55,333 nucleotides of DNA, from contig DAOUAM010000082.1 of NCBI GenBank assembly GCA_034433305.1, positions 1 to 55,333 on the forward strand, given 5' to 3'. Below are positions 45,550 through 54,187 of the stretch, in pieces. Numbering within the stretch: the stretch's first letter is position 1; the number at the start of each line of letters is the position of its first letter. The notes under the pieces were generated by a model that had not been told where the DNA came from, ran no database searches, and was given only the letters and a program-made list of their open reading frames with translations. The DNA is from DAOUAM01 sp034433305 (GTDB taxonomy: Bacteria > Chloroflexota > Dehalococcoidia > Lucifugimonadales > DAOUAM01). A program made the translations under genes and the position numbers.

Positions 45550-48500
45550 CTAGCGGCAGTGCCCCCACTTGCCGATTACCCAGTTGTCCACCCTGGAGAA
45601 GCTGCCAGACTCGCAATAGGCCATATCGGTAACGTCCATGTAGGTGCCCGCAGGGGCCTTCAAGGCCCGGGTGGACCTGCTCTCGATGCCGCCGTAGGGT
45701 TCCGTCTGGTCGAACCAGCCGAAGCCGAAGACCAGTGGAGCCATCCTGGCTGAACGAGGGTTAGCAGCGGTAAGGTCGTCGCTCCACTGGGTCAGCGGGT
45801 CCGAGTACGGGCCGTACCTTCCCCACCACCACCTGCCTTGAATTGCGTTCCAGACCGCCTTGTTCCATTCCAGCGCGGCGGGACTGCTGGCCTTGCCCAC
45901 CATCTCAGACCAGACCTTCCCGAGAGGGGCCAGGGCCAGCAGGCTCCATGGCCCCGCCAGCGAGTTGACAGCCACAGCCGCGCCAACCGCTCCGGACAGA
46001 TCGGCCAATGCCCTCAGCTCCCAGAAGGCGCCCTGCTCCAGGCCGTTGCACCAGGCACCGACCTGTCCCCGCTCCAGCGCCTGGGAGCATGCCACGTCGT
46101 GCAGGATGCTGCCCACTGCGGTGGGAGACTCGATGTAGAACATCTTCCGTCCGTCCGGAGTCTGGAACTCGGTCCTCCGGGGCGCAGGCATCCAGAAAGC
46201 CTTATCAGCAACGCCCCTGCATTCCCCCGGGCCGATGTCGCCGAAGCACTGCTCCTTCTTGTCGCGGCGCGGGTTGCCAGGAGAGTCCGGGTAGACGCCG
46301 TAGCTCTTCCGGGACGGCGCGTAGTACCCGAACTTGTCCAGCCGCTCCTGGGACGTGGCTACCCGGTCCCACAGGTCCGCGGGCGACAGGCCGCCGTACA
46401 GCATGAGTCCGACATACTGCTGCTCTGTCTGAGGCGCTGGCGCAGACTGTACCAGTTCGTTATAAGTGAACCGGATGAGGTCGCGGGCAAGCGTCTCAGC
46501 TATTTCGGTGTAGGTCCAGCCCTGGAAACTCCTGTAGTTGGGTGTGTAGGGGTACCTGCCAGGCTGCCAGTCGTAGACGTTCTCATAGGCCCGGTTAACC
46601 ACAGTCCTGGTCAGTTGGTCACTGGCCCGTAGCTCCTGGCGCATTTCCTCCATGACCTGGGACACACCGCTGATGGACCTGTTGCGGAACTTTCCCACCC
46701 AGTAGGCTTCTTCGGAGGAGTTGGGATAGCTGCCCATGACATGGACGTGGGCATCTCGCACGTATACGGTGGCCTGCCACTTGATGTCCCGCAGCGTGTT
46801 CAGGATGAGGCCGCGGCCCTGGAGGCGTGGGTCGCTCCTGGGAAGGCCCAGCCAGTAGGCCAGCTCTTCAGGGCTGGGCTGGCTGCCGTACTCGTCCAGG
46901 TACGCCTTGCGCACCCACACGTCCAGCAAGATGTCATAGAAATCGAGGACACGGCCGTCGGCCACGTCGCGCTGGAGGGCTTTGAGGGTCTCCTGCCAGG
47001 TGTTCCCTTGCCACTGGTTCAGGGTGCTGCCCGCATCCAGGTAGTGGATATACGGGACCTGCAGGCCCTCCCTCATGGCCCTTTCCAGGACATCTACACC
47101 AGGCTGGCCGTTGACGTTGTCCCTCAGGTGCTCACGGAGCTCCTCCAGGACACTGCCGAAGCTCCAGGCTTTGAGGAACTGGGACTCGCAGTCCTCATCG
47201 CAGACGATGCCAAACACGCTTTTCCAGTAGGCCAGCTCCGTTGCCGTGGGAGCACGCCCGTAAGCAAGGCGAAAGGCCCCACTTACCCTGGTGGACCAGA
47301 CCAGGTCCTTGTAGAGGGTGCCCTCCTTCTTTAGCTGCTGGGTGGCGCTCTCGAACAGGCCCTTCAGAGGGTATAGGACGAGGTTAGCTGTCAACTGGCC
47401 GTAGTCATCCGGCCTGTACTCGATACCCGTCGCCTCTTTGAAGGCCCTGGCCACCATGTCCCTGCCGAAAGGCCCTTCAGCGTTGGCTTTGGCGAACTCC
47501 TGGTGGTTCTTTATCAGCGCATCGAGGCTGGCTACTCTGGCGTCTCCGCCAGGCACCCCAAGCCAGTAACGGACCTCGTCAGCGCTGGGGTCACGTCCGA
47601 AGGCGCGCTGGTAGGAGGCAAGGACCATGGTCCGCCTTTCGGCGATGCGAGAGGTCAGCTCGGGGTAGACCAGGCCTGCTTCAGCGACCTGGTCCAGCCA
47701 GGGAGCAAGCTCACTCTGGTCGGGGTCGCGGCCGGTGGCCTGTTTGAAGGCCCGCTTGACCACGTCAACGCCGAAGGTTGTCCTGGCGTTGGCCTTCAGG
47801 TACCGGCGGTGGTTGTCCACCAGGGTATCCACATTATTCAGGGAAGCGTTGCCCAGGACCACGCCCAGCCACCAGTTGCGCTCGGCATCCGAGGGGCCGC
47901 GTCCAAAAGCCTTCATGTAGGAGTCGTTAATCCTGACCACCGCCTGCTGGGTCTGTGGGTCAATGGTAGCCTGTGGCGCAGGGGACACGACATTCAGTCC
48001 ACGGATGGACTTCCACCCGTTCCCGCAGGTATCGCAGCCGGCCATCACATAGGCGGCGCCTGCTCTGGCCTGCTGCGGTACCTGAAAGGTCAGAGAGTAG
48101 GCCCCCCTGGCATCTACCTTTGCAACGCCTACGTGAGTTTCACCACACCCCGCGTCACAGTAAAAGTAAACGCTCATAAAGGTGTTGGGCTGCGCAGTCC
48201 CCGAGAGTGTGACGACGCTGCCAGGGGCGCTTGAGCTGGGACTGAACGTAGCGCTGGACGGGCGCGGCCTGGGCCTGCCGCCTGTAGTCCTCTCGGACCC
48301 AACGCCGATATCCCCTCTGGTGCTGGCCTCAGCATCGTCAGCAGTCGGGTTGACTGTGAGGCGTCCCAGATCGCCGCCGCCATCGCCCTCGGGCGGCGCC
48401 AGGGGCGCCTCTAAACTGCCAGAGGAAGAATAGAGATTGTCCTGGCCCCCCTGCTCAGCAGGCCCATTCTGGGCCTGAGCGTCACCGTTGGTAGACGCCG

Positions 48501-48609
48501 CTTCGCCGGCTGGTGGCGTAGCTGTTTGCCCACAGCCGCTGACAGCCACTGCAAAGGCTAGCGCGAAGCCATAGAGAACAGCGGAAGCAGCAATGGTGCG
48601 AAGTCCCAT
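45550..48609 (-). CDS. Large lipoprotein with six DUF4214-like repeats
   Basis: 1019 residues from MGLRTIAASAVLYGFALAFA, with lipobox AVSGC (lipidated Cys26); GAGG lies about 6 nt before this ATG, and an upstream ATG at 48636 is less likely. Then comes a low-complexity linker (about 27-118), an Ig-like beta domain (about 120-208) and six copies of a motif of the form aGRxPsxxExxYW, at about residues 234, 291, 336, 449, 573 and 624 (for example AFGRDPSADEVRYW and AYGRAPTATELAYW). These resemble DUF4214 units found in surface and S-layer-associated proteins. The last 250 residues are Trp/Gly-rich and of unknown type. It is attached to the outer surface. No partner gene is obvious. Confidence 0.8.
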   Translation of the reverse strand: MGLRTIAASAVLYGFALAFAVAVSGCGQTATPPAGEAASTNGDAQAQNGPAEQGGQDNLYSSSGSLEAPLAPPEGDGGGDLGRLTVNPTADDAEASTRGDIGVGSERTTGGRPRPRPSSATFSPSSSAPGSVVTLSGTAQPNTFMSVYFYCDAGCGETHVGVAKVDARGAYSLTFQVPQQARAGAAYVMAGCDTCGNGWKSIRGLNVVSPAPQATIDPQTQQAVVRINDSYMKAFGRGPSDAERNWWLGVVLGNASLNNVDTLVDNHRRYLKANARTTFGVDVVKRAFKQATGRDPDQSELAPWLDQVAEAGLVYPELTSRIAERRTMVLASYQRAFGRDPSADEVRYWLGVPGGDARVASLDALIKNHQEFAKANAEGPFGRDMVARAFKEATGIEYRPDDYGQLTANLVLYPLKGLFESATQQLKKEGTLYKDLVWSTRVSGAFRLAYGRAPTATELAYWKSVFGIVCDEDCESQFLKAWSFGSVLEELREHLRDNVNGQPGVDVLERAMREGLQVPYIHYLDAGSTLNQWQGNTWQETLKALQRDVADGRVLDFYDILLDVWVRKAYLDEYGSQPSPEELAYWLGLPRSDPRLQGRGLILNTLRDIKWQATVYVRDAHVHVMGSYPNSSEEAYWVGKFRNRSISGVSQVMEEMRQELRASDQLTRTVVNRAYENVYDWQPGRYPYTPNYRSFQGWTYTEIAETLARDLIRFTYNELVQSAPAPQTEQQYVGLMLYGGLSPADLWDRVATSQERLDKFGYYAPSRKSYGVYPDSPGNPRRDKKEQCFGDIGPGECRGVADKAFWMPAPRRTEFQTPDGRKMFYIESPTAVGSILHDVACSQALERGQVGAWCNGLEQGAFWELRALADLSGAVGAAVAVNSLAGPWSLLALAPLGKVWSEMVGKASSPAALEWNKAVWNAIQGRWWWGRYGPYSDPLTQWSDDLTAANPRSARMAPLVFGFGWFDQTEPYGGIESRSTRALKAPAGTYMDVTDMAYCESGSFSRVDNWVIGKWGHCR

Positions 48610-48719
48610 AGTTAGCCTCACATCTATGCTAGACACGTAGGTAGACCAGCAAGATGCGGCTAAAACGCGAGAGGCCAGAAATATGCTCGCGGTAGAAGAA
48701 GTGGAGTGGCCGCCCGGCC

Positions 48720-49505
48720 CTACTTGATCAGCCGCCGGCGCATGAGTCTGGTGGCCAGGCTAAGGGTGATGAGGAAGATGGCGACGATCTGGAGCGCCCA
48801 GAGGAGCATCTGCCAGGAAGGCTCGCCGGAGACCAGGCCCCGCACCAGGGACACCGAGGGCGTCAGGGGCAGCACCCAGGCCAGGGAGCGCACGGCGTCG
48901 GGCAGGCGCTCCAGGGGGAAGAAGACGCCGCTGAAGTAGAACATGGGCAAAAGGAACAGGGTGAAGAAGTTGTTCATGGCCCCGATGGTGGTGGCCAGGG
49001 ATGTCAGCACCATGGCCAGGGAGGCGAACATGAGGCCGATGAGGTAGGCGGCCGGCAGGGCCAGCACCGCCAGGGGCGAGTCCACCAGCCCGAAGGCCGA
49101 CGCCGCCACCAGCACGGCGGTGCTGGAGAGCAGGGCGCGGGTGGCGCTCCACATGACCTCACCCATGACGATGTCCTCCGGCCCCAGGGGCGTGAACAGG
49201 ATGGCGTCGTAGACGTGGTGGGTCTCCATACGCAGATAGGCGCCATAGGTGCTGTCGAAGGTGGCGTGCCACATGGCGTAGCTGGCGATGACGCCGGGCG
49301 CCACGAACTGGGCGTAGGTCTGCTCGCCGATGCCCTGCACATAGGCGCCCAGGCCGAAGCCGATGGCCACCAGCATGACGAAAGGCTCCACTGCGATGCC
49401 GCCGACCTCCACACGCCAGGAGCGCAGGAAGGCGTCGCGGTTGCGCTGCCACACGCGGAAGCCGCCCCAGACTATGGTCTTCTGTACGGACTGGACAGCT
49501 ATCAT
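48720..49505 (-). CDS. ABC-2 type transporter permease
   Basis: 261 residues with six membrane helices and the ABC-2 pattern (FVAPGVIASYAMWHATFDST; PMFYFSGVFFPLERLPDAV). It forms the export channel with the ATPase encoded just upstream; the two genes overlap as ATGA at 49502-49505. Related to daunorubicin/NodJ-type exporters. Substrate unknown (drug, lipid or glycan). Confidence 0.9.
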   Translation of the reverse strand: MIAVQSVQKTIVWGGFRVWQRNRDAFLRSWRVEVGGIAVEPFVMLVAIGFGLGAYVQGIGEQTYAQFVAPGVIASYAMWHATFDSTYGAYLRMETHHVYDAILFTPLGPEDIVMGEVMWSATRALLSSTAVLVAASAFGLVDSPLAVLALPAAYLIGLMFASLAMVLTSLATTIGAMNNFFTLFLLPMFYFSGVFFPLERLPDAVRSLAWVLPLTPSVSLVRGLVSGEPSWQMLLWALQIVAIFLITLSLATRLMRRRLIK

Positions 49506-50443
49506 TCTTCCCTCAGGCCTCGCCCGGTCAGCCGCAGGAACACGTCCTCCAGGTTGCCGGGACGCCGTATGACTTGAAAGCCATTCTGCCCCTCGAACTC
49601 GCTCAGCAGGGCGCCGTCCTGCTGGTAGAGGAACACCGAGTCGCCCCTATCCTCGAAGGCCAGGCCACGGCCATGCAGCATGTCCATGAGCTGCCGCTTT
49701 TCCTGCTGGCCGGCGCGTACCTCCACCACCTGCTCGCCCACGTGCTGCCTCACCAGCTCCTGGGGCGTGCCTTCCACCAGGATGCGCCCGAAGTCCATGA
49801 CCACCAGCCGATCGCACAGGTAGGCGGCCTCCTCCATGTAGTGGGTGGTCAGCAGGATGGTGATGCCGCTGGACTTGAGCTGCAAGAGCTTGTCCCACAC
49901 CAGCAGGCGCGTCTGGGGGTCCAGGCCAGTGGTAGGCTCGTCCAGCACCAGTATCCTGGGCCTGTGCAGCAGCGCCCGGGCGATAAGGAGCCTGCGCCGC
50001 ATGCCGCCCGAGAGGGCGTCGGGCCGCTGGTGGGCCTTCTCCCGTAGCTGGAACAGGTCCAGCGCCTCCCAGGCGCGCGCCCTGGCCACATCGGCGGGGA
50101 GATTGAAGAAGCGCCCATAGGCCAGCAGGTTCTGGAGGACGGACAGGTCGGGGTCCAGGCTGTCGGCCTGGGACACCACGCCCAGCACCAGCTTGATGGC
50201 CCGCTGCTCGCTGCGAACGCTCTTGCCGTCCACCCATAGCTCGCCGGAGGTCACCGGCGAGATGCAGGTTATCATCTTCATGGTGCTAGTCTTGCCAGCG
50301 CCGTTGGGTCCCAGAAAGCCAAAGCACACCCCCCGCTGGATGGCGAAGCTGATGCCATTCACGGCGACCAGGTCGCGGTAGTGCTTGGTCAGGTTCTGGG
50401 CAGATACCACGGGTGAAGAGGTTTCGGGGGCGAGTGCCATCAC
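49502..50443 (-). CDS. ABC transporter ATP-binding protein (DrrA/NodI-like)
   Basis: 313 residues. Walker A GPNGAGKTSTMK, signature LSGGMRRRLLIARAL, Walker B ILVLDEPTTGLD, H-loop LLTTHYMEEA, then a C-terminal extension of about 80 residues (DUF4162-like). Start GTG 50443 has GAGG 6 nt upstream; ATG one codon later is equally possible. Energises the permease encoded by the overlapping downstream gene. Confidence 0.93.
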   Translation of the reverse strand: MMALAPETSSPVVSAQNLTKHYRDLVAVNGISFAIQRGVCFGFLGPNGAGKTSTMKMITCISPVTSGELWVDGKSVRSEQRAIKLVLGVVSQADSLDPDLSVLQNLLAYGRFFNLPADVARARAWEALDLFQLREKAHQRPDALSGGMRRRLLIARALLHRPRILVLDEPTTGLDPQTRLLVWDKLLQLKSSGITILLTTHYMEEAAYLCDRLVVMDFGRILVEGTPQELVRQHVGEQVVEVRAGQQEKRQLMDMLHGRGLAFEDRGDSVFLYQQDGALLSEFEGQNGFQVIRRPGNLEDVFLRLTGRGLREE

Positions 50444-50660
50444 TTCGATCCTCGGACATGGACACGCCCGTGCTGGCGGCCAGGACGTGTGAGAATGGGC
50501 TCTGGACTGCTACAAAACTCTATTGTACACCTGGGGAAAGGGTGGGCCTACCGTGGACTGGTAGAAGGCCGCATCAAAAAGGGGTAGCACTGGCCCCACA
50601 CTCCACCCATGCGAGGTATCCTTCAGCGCCAAGGAGTAGCGTCTGCGCAGCGTCACAGGA

Positions 50661-50677
50661 GCGGGGGTGAAACCCGC
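50661..50677. repeat. Short palindrome of the CCCCTAC family
   Basis: GCGGG-GGTGAAA-CCCGC followed by CCCTACA. The downstream CCCCTAC tail is shared with the palindrome at 8960-8980 and, inverted, with 40043-40063, suggesting one repeat superfamily with different arms. Confidence 0.5.
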
Positions 50678-50834
50678 CCCTACATTGCCCTGGGGAACTG
50701 GCCTGGCCCCTGGCGGTGTACACGCAGCCTGGGAACGCTCCCGGAGAGCCGGAGTGTGCTCATTTTTGTGAAGGCGAGTACACCGTGCTTAAGCTGCCAG
50801 CTACCACCCCTGTGGTGCGTCCTTGACAGGAGTA

Positions 50835-50863
50835 ATGGTAAATAGAACATCAGTGCTTGTCAA
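50835..50863 (-). promoter_or_regulatory. Minus-strand promoter with LexA-like box in the spacer
   Basis: TTGACA (50863-50858), 17-bp spacer, TACCAT (50840-50835). The spacer contains GAACATCAGTGC (50845-50856 on the plus strand), which shares GAACAT-N2-GTGCTT with the box before lexA. It would read toward the ABC exporter with a long leader of about 390 nt. Confidence 0.35.
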
Positions 50864-51102
50864 TATCTCTCCGCGTATTTCTGCGCCGACTTACTCGGCA
50901 AGGGTGGCAACAGCACATGGCCCGGCCACGTGTGTATGAGGGACTGGGCAGCTTCCATGGCACTGCACAGGGGCGCCCTGAAGGGCCGCCGGCAGGCCAG
51001 GGGTAGCGTGGATGTCAGCAGGGCTTACAGGAGCAGCCCCGGTGCAGGTCCCTCGGAGGAGGAAAGGGCCATCGGGGCTGCTCTCTCGCTGGAAGAATGG
51101 TA

Positions 51103-51810
51103 TCAAGCAGTCCTGGTAGTGGGTATGTTGAAGCGGTAGCCGACGCCATGGACCGTCTTTATCCAGATGGGGTCACGGGCATCGTCGCCCAGCTTGCGGC
51201 GCAAGCGCTGCACATACTTCTTCAGCACATTGCTGGCCTCGGCCTCGTCGGCCCAGATGACACGCTGGATGAACTCCTGGGACAGGGTTATGTGGCGGTT
51301 CTTGGCCAGGAGGTGAAGCAGCTTGAACTCGGTGGGAGTGAGCACCAGGCGCTTGTTGCTCAGGAAGACCTCGAAGGTGGCGGGGTTGATGAGCAACTCG
51401 CCGCACCTGATGAGGCCCTCATTGTTCCGCTGCTCCGCCCTTCCGACCCGCCTTACCAGCGCCACGACCCGGGCCATTATGACCATCAGATTGCAGGGCA
51501 GGCGTATGTAGTCGTCGGCACCTAGCTCGATGGCCTTGACTATCTCCATGTCGCTCTCGCTCCTGCTCTCCACCGCCACCACCAGCGGCACATCGGAGAA
51601 GCGCCGGACCTCCTTGATGGCGGCCCAGATGCCCATATCAGGCATCTCGTCGCAGAGCATGATGACATCAGGGGACTCCTGTTCAATAAGCTGGAGGCCA
51701 TCGGCGCCGCTGGAGGCCACCAGCGGCCGGAGGTCAGGCCAGCGCAGTCGAAGGCCCAGCACCAACTGCTCTACCCTTGTATTGTCTCGACAGAAGAAGA
51801 GGACTTTCAC
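51103..51810 (-). CDS. OmpR-family regulator with degenerate receiver domain
   Basis: 235 residues. The receiver-like domain (1-115) has lost most catalytic positions. The acidic pair is CRD (residues 7-9), the phospho-acceptor position reads MLCDEMP (Cys53 at the usual position, Asp54 shifted by one), the Thr/Ser switch reads VVAVES, and the conserved Lys is Leu104 (YIRLP). The C-terminal winged helix is intact (LTPTEFKLLHLLAKNRHITL; IKTVHGVGYRF). It probably binds DNA without normal phosphorylation control. No histidine kinase is adjacent. The promoter is expected in the 265-bp gap upstream, which also holds a CTCTCCCG/CGGGAGAG inverted repeat (52015-52048). Confidence 0.88.
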   Translation of the reverse strand: MKVLFFCRDNTRVEQLVLGLRLRWPDLRPLVASSGADGLQLIEQESPDVIMLCDEMPDMGIWAAIKEVRRFSDVPLVVAVESRSESDMEIVKAIELGADDYIRLPCNLMVIMARVVALVRRVGRAEQRNNEGLIRCGELLINPATFEVFLSNKRLVLTPTEFKLLHLLAKNRHITLSQEFIQRVIWADEAEASNVLKKYVQRLRRKLGDDARDPIWIKTVHGVGYRFNIPTTRTA

Positions 51811-52075
51811 GTTGTCTTCCCTCCAACCTGACTAGCCTGTACCAGGGACCTTTCAGCGCCCATGTCCAGTGCCGCCCGCCATCCCCGCATGGCCTGTGCC
51901 CGCAGCCTGCACATAGCCATGGGCCTCCTCCTGGGCTGGCCCCACCTCTGCCCACCCTGGACGGACACCAGAAGCCCCCTGCACCTGGCACCTTCGCTCT
52001 GACGTTGGACTCTGCTCTCCCGAGAGGCGACTGTACTTGACGGGAGAGGATGAAAGCCACATGAGGACCCGTTGG

Positions 52076-52249
52076 TTACTCTGAGTCCCACAAGGGGATC
52101 CGCTCGTTACGGTAGCCACACTGGATGCACTTGATGGTATCTGGGCCGTATGGCAGCATATCGCCGTTGAGGCAGCGAGGGCAGGACTTCAGCCATACCT
52201 GCCGGGGCAGTATGATTGGAGACCTGACTCCACCTTCCTTCTGTATCAT
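52076..52249 (-). CDS. Zinc-ribbon miniprotein
   Basis: 57 residues starting at ATG 52249, with AGGAGG 6 nt upstream; the longer frame to 52306 has no support. Two CxxC pairs (CPRC at 23-26 and CIQC at 41-44) with LPYGPDTIK between them make a zinc ribbon. Such miniproteins often have no known function. It lies between the two response regulator genes on the same strand. Confidence 0.75.
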   Translation of the reverse strand: MIQKEGGVRSPIILPRQVWLKSCPRCLNGDMLPYGPDTIKCIQCGYRNERIPLWDSE

Positions 52250-52886
52250 CCCAAACCTCCTTTGCTCGGGGCGTCTGACAGGGCTGCCACCAGGGAGTCC
52301 CACCACGGGGCCAGGGCATATGGCCTTGCCGGGTGCTCATAGCATCCAGTGCCCGGGCCATCTAGCGATGTCCCAATCGAGCCTTTGCTCACCCGGAGTC
52401 ACGAAGGCCCGCTTGGGACCAGGACTGGACAGAAGTGCTTCAATCACGGTCACCAGCAGTCCAGGCCGCGTTGGAGCAAAATCTTTAGATGCGCACTTAA
52501 TAGTTATCATAGAAAAATCACCAGACGCATAACCAAAGTAACGTTTGTATAACAATGGGGTAACAGTTCGATAACACGCGGTGGCCAGGTGGCCCGGAAT
52601 GGGCAAGAGTTGTCAGAGGCATTTACTCTGGGCAGGCCTGGTCACACCAGGGTCACCGGCCTGGTACAGGTATGGCACTGGCAGGGAGTCGAAAGCGCCC
52701 AAGAGGATGGACACGGCTTACCGTACCTGTGCTCGTGGGAATGCGTGTGCCACCCGGGCAAAGGGGTGCAAGGAATCAAGAGGCGGACTGGTTACCACCA
52801 GGGAGACCGTGGGCGACGGTACCGGGCACACCGGACAGTCCCGGCAGAGGACACACGGCCCGCTGCCGGAGGCCCGCTGGCAGGCG
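52250..52886. other. Intergenic region with AT-rich island
   Basis: About 640 bp with no convincing gene. Positions about 52480-52575 form a strikingly AT-rich island in GC-rich DNA, with repeated ATAAC/GTTAT words (TAGTTATCATAG, CGCATAACC, GTATAACAATGG, CGATAACAC). It may be a promoter and binding region for the regulators on either side. Confidence 0.4.
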
Positions 52887-53582
52887 CTAGACCTCCACGT
52901 TCCGTGACTGGCCCGTCGCTTTCAGGTAGGCCAGGACAGCCTGGACGCGGGCATGCTGGCCGCTTTCCGGCGCGATGCCCAGTTTGCTGAAGATGCTGTT
53001 TATGTGATGCTCCACGGTCCTGGGCTGGATGTACAGGATGCTGGCGATGGTGCTATTGGTGCAGGCCTTGGCCATGAGGGCAAGGACCTCCAGCTCGCGC
53101 TTGGTGAGGTCCTTGAGGGGAGAGTTCTCGGAGATGCCCTTCTGGGAGGTGAGCTTCTCCACCATTATGGGGTCCAGCACGGTGCGGCCGGCGGCCACGT
53201 CGTGGATAGTGCGGATAAGCTCGTCCATGGTGCCCAGGGTGTGCTTGAGCAGGTAGGACTTGCCCCTGGGGTCGTCCTTGAGGAACTCGCGAATGTACTC
53301 GGAGTCGTCGTAGGCGGACAGGAGGATGATGCCCACCTCCGGGTAAAGCTCCCGAATGCGCTGGGCAGCCGAGATGCCATTGAGGCCAGGCATCTTCACA
53401 TCCATGATGACCACGTCCGGCTTGAGGACGGGCACCATCTGGATGGCGCTCTCGCCGTCGGCCAGCGCGCCCACCAGGTCCACGCTGGGTTCCGCCGACA
53501 GGAGCATACCGAAGGCCTCTCTAATGACCTCCTGGTCATCCACGATCATCACTTTGATCCGCGTTCGTTCGACGCCGTCCAT
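52887..53582 (-). CDS. NarL/LuxR-family response regulator
   Basis: 231 residues with an intact receiver: acidic pair in MIVDDQEVIREAF (D15, D16), phospho-acceptor D61 in VVIMDVKMPGLNGI, Ser in ILLSAYDD and Lys in YLLKHTLGT. The LuxR-type helix-turn-helix is at about 165-220 (LTKRELEVLALMAKACTNST; RTVEHHINSIFSKLGI). GGAG lies at good spacing before the ATG. No kinase is adjacent. It stands divergent to the archaellin gene, with a 605-bp gap, so it could control it. This is inference. Confidence 0.92.
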   Translation of the reverse strand: MDGVERTRIKVMIVDDQEVIREAFGMLLSAEPSVDLVGALADGESAIQMVPVLKPDVVIMDVKMPGLNGISAAQRIRELYPEVGIILLSAYDDSEYIREFLKDDPRGKSYLLKHTLGTMDELIRTIHDVAAGRTVLDPIMVEKLTSQKGISENSPLKDLTKRELEVLALMAKACTNSTIASILYIQPRTVEHHINSIFSKLGIAPESGQHARVQAVLAYLKATGQSRNVEV

Positions 53583-54187
53583 AGTCTGCTCCGTCTACAG
53601 GAACAGGTCTTAGATTTCAATGCATGACCCACAGGAGTGGACTGGCAGGTCATGGCCGATGCGCCTGCCCGGTCAGGCCGGCCCGCCCTGGCACTGACCG
53701 CATTCGCAAGGAGCGAAGGCTATTCCGGCGGATGCAAGGCGCCGCGTGCGTATATCCCCCAGGTCTTCCTTCTCTTCATCAGCGCGTTTGTAGGGCCCAT
53801 TGCGTGTATCTACACCCCCTGGTGAACCTGGTATAGGTGCCAATACTGATGCCCTGTGGATGTCTCCCTTGGGTGCGTTTGCGCGTCCCTGAGTCCATTA
53901 ATAGGTAAGCTCTTGGTATCAAAGGGCAATGACTGCGCATAACCTAAATGTACAGCACTTCAGTGTCAAGGCAATTCCAAGCTAGATGCACACGATACTT
54001 TTCAGGGTTGGATGTCCTTGGCACCGGGTAACTGAAGTCAGCATGGGCTGTCCCAGGAGGGACTGCTCCGCGAGCCGGGAGGTCGTGCCATACATCCTAT
54101 CCAGTTACCGCCCTCGGTGCCGCCGTGAGCATCATGACGCGGCGCAAAGGTATAGACGATTATTAACATAAACAGGAGGATTCACTT
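53583..54187. other. Long intergenic region upstream of the archaellin gene
   Basis: About 605 bp without a convincing gene. Its right half is AT-richer (TATAGACGATTATTAACATA at 54151-54170), which probably contains the archaellin promoter, but no clear -35 is seen. A small hairpin GTCCC-AGGA-GGGAC lies near 54051-54064. The length suggests regulated expression. Confidence 0.4.

Larger units (their letters stand above)
50444..51102. other. Gene-poor region with repeat and promoter-like elements
   Basis: About 660 bp without a convincing gene. It contains a GCGGG/CCCGC hairpin (50661-50677), two opposed TTGACA hexamers (50823-50828 plus, 50858-50863 minus) and a LexA-like 12-mer between them. 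The ABC-exporter promoter must be here. Confidence 0.45.

Noticed and set aside
52337..52606. 89-codon minus-strand frame covering the AT-rich island
   Set aside because: No ribosome site upstream of its ATG and no recognisable domain; kept as intergenic, though a real small gene cannot be fully excluded.
53624..53836. Short plus-strand frames between the NarL-type regulator and the archaellin
   Set aside because: No ribosome site, no hydrophobic or domain pattern, and Pro/Arg-rich composition typical of non-coding GC-rich DNA.
53930..54090. c-di-GMP-type riboswitch before the archaellin gene
   Set aside because: A few GGCAA and hairpin pieces are present, but the conserved core and pairing pattern cannot be assembled.
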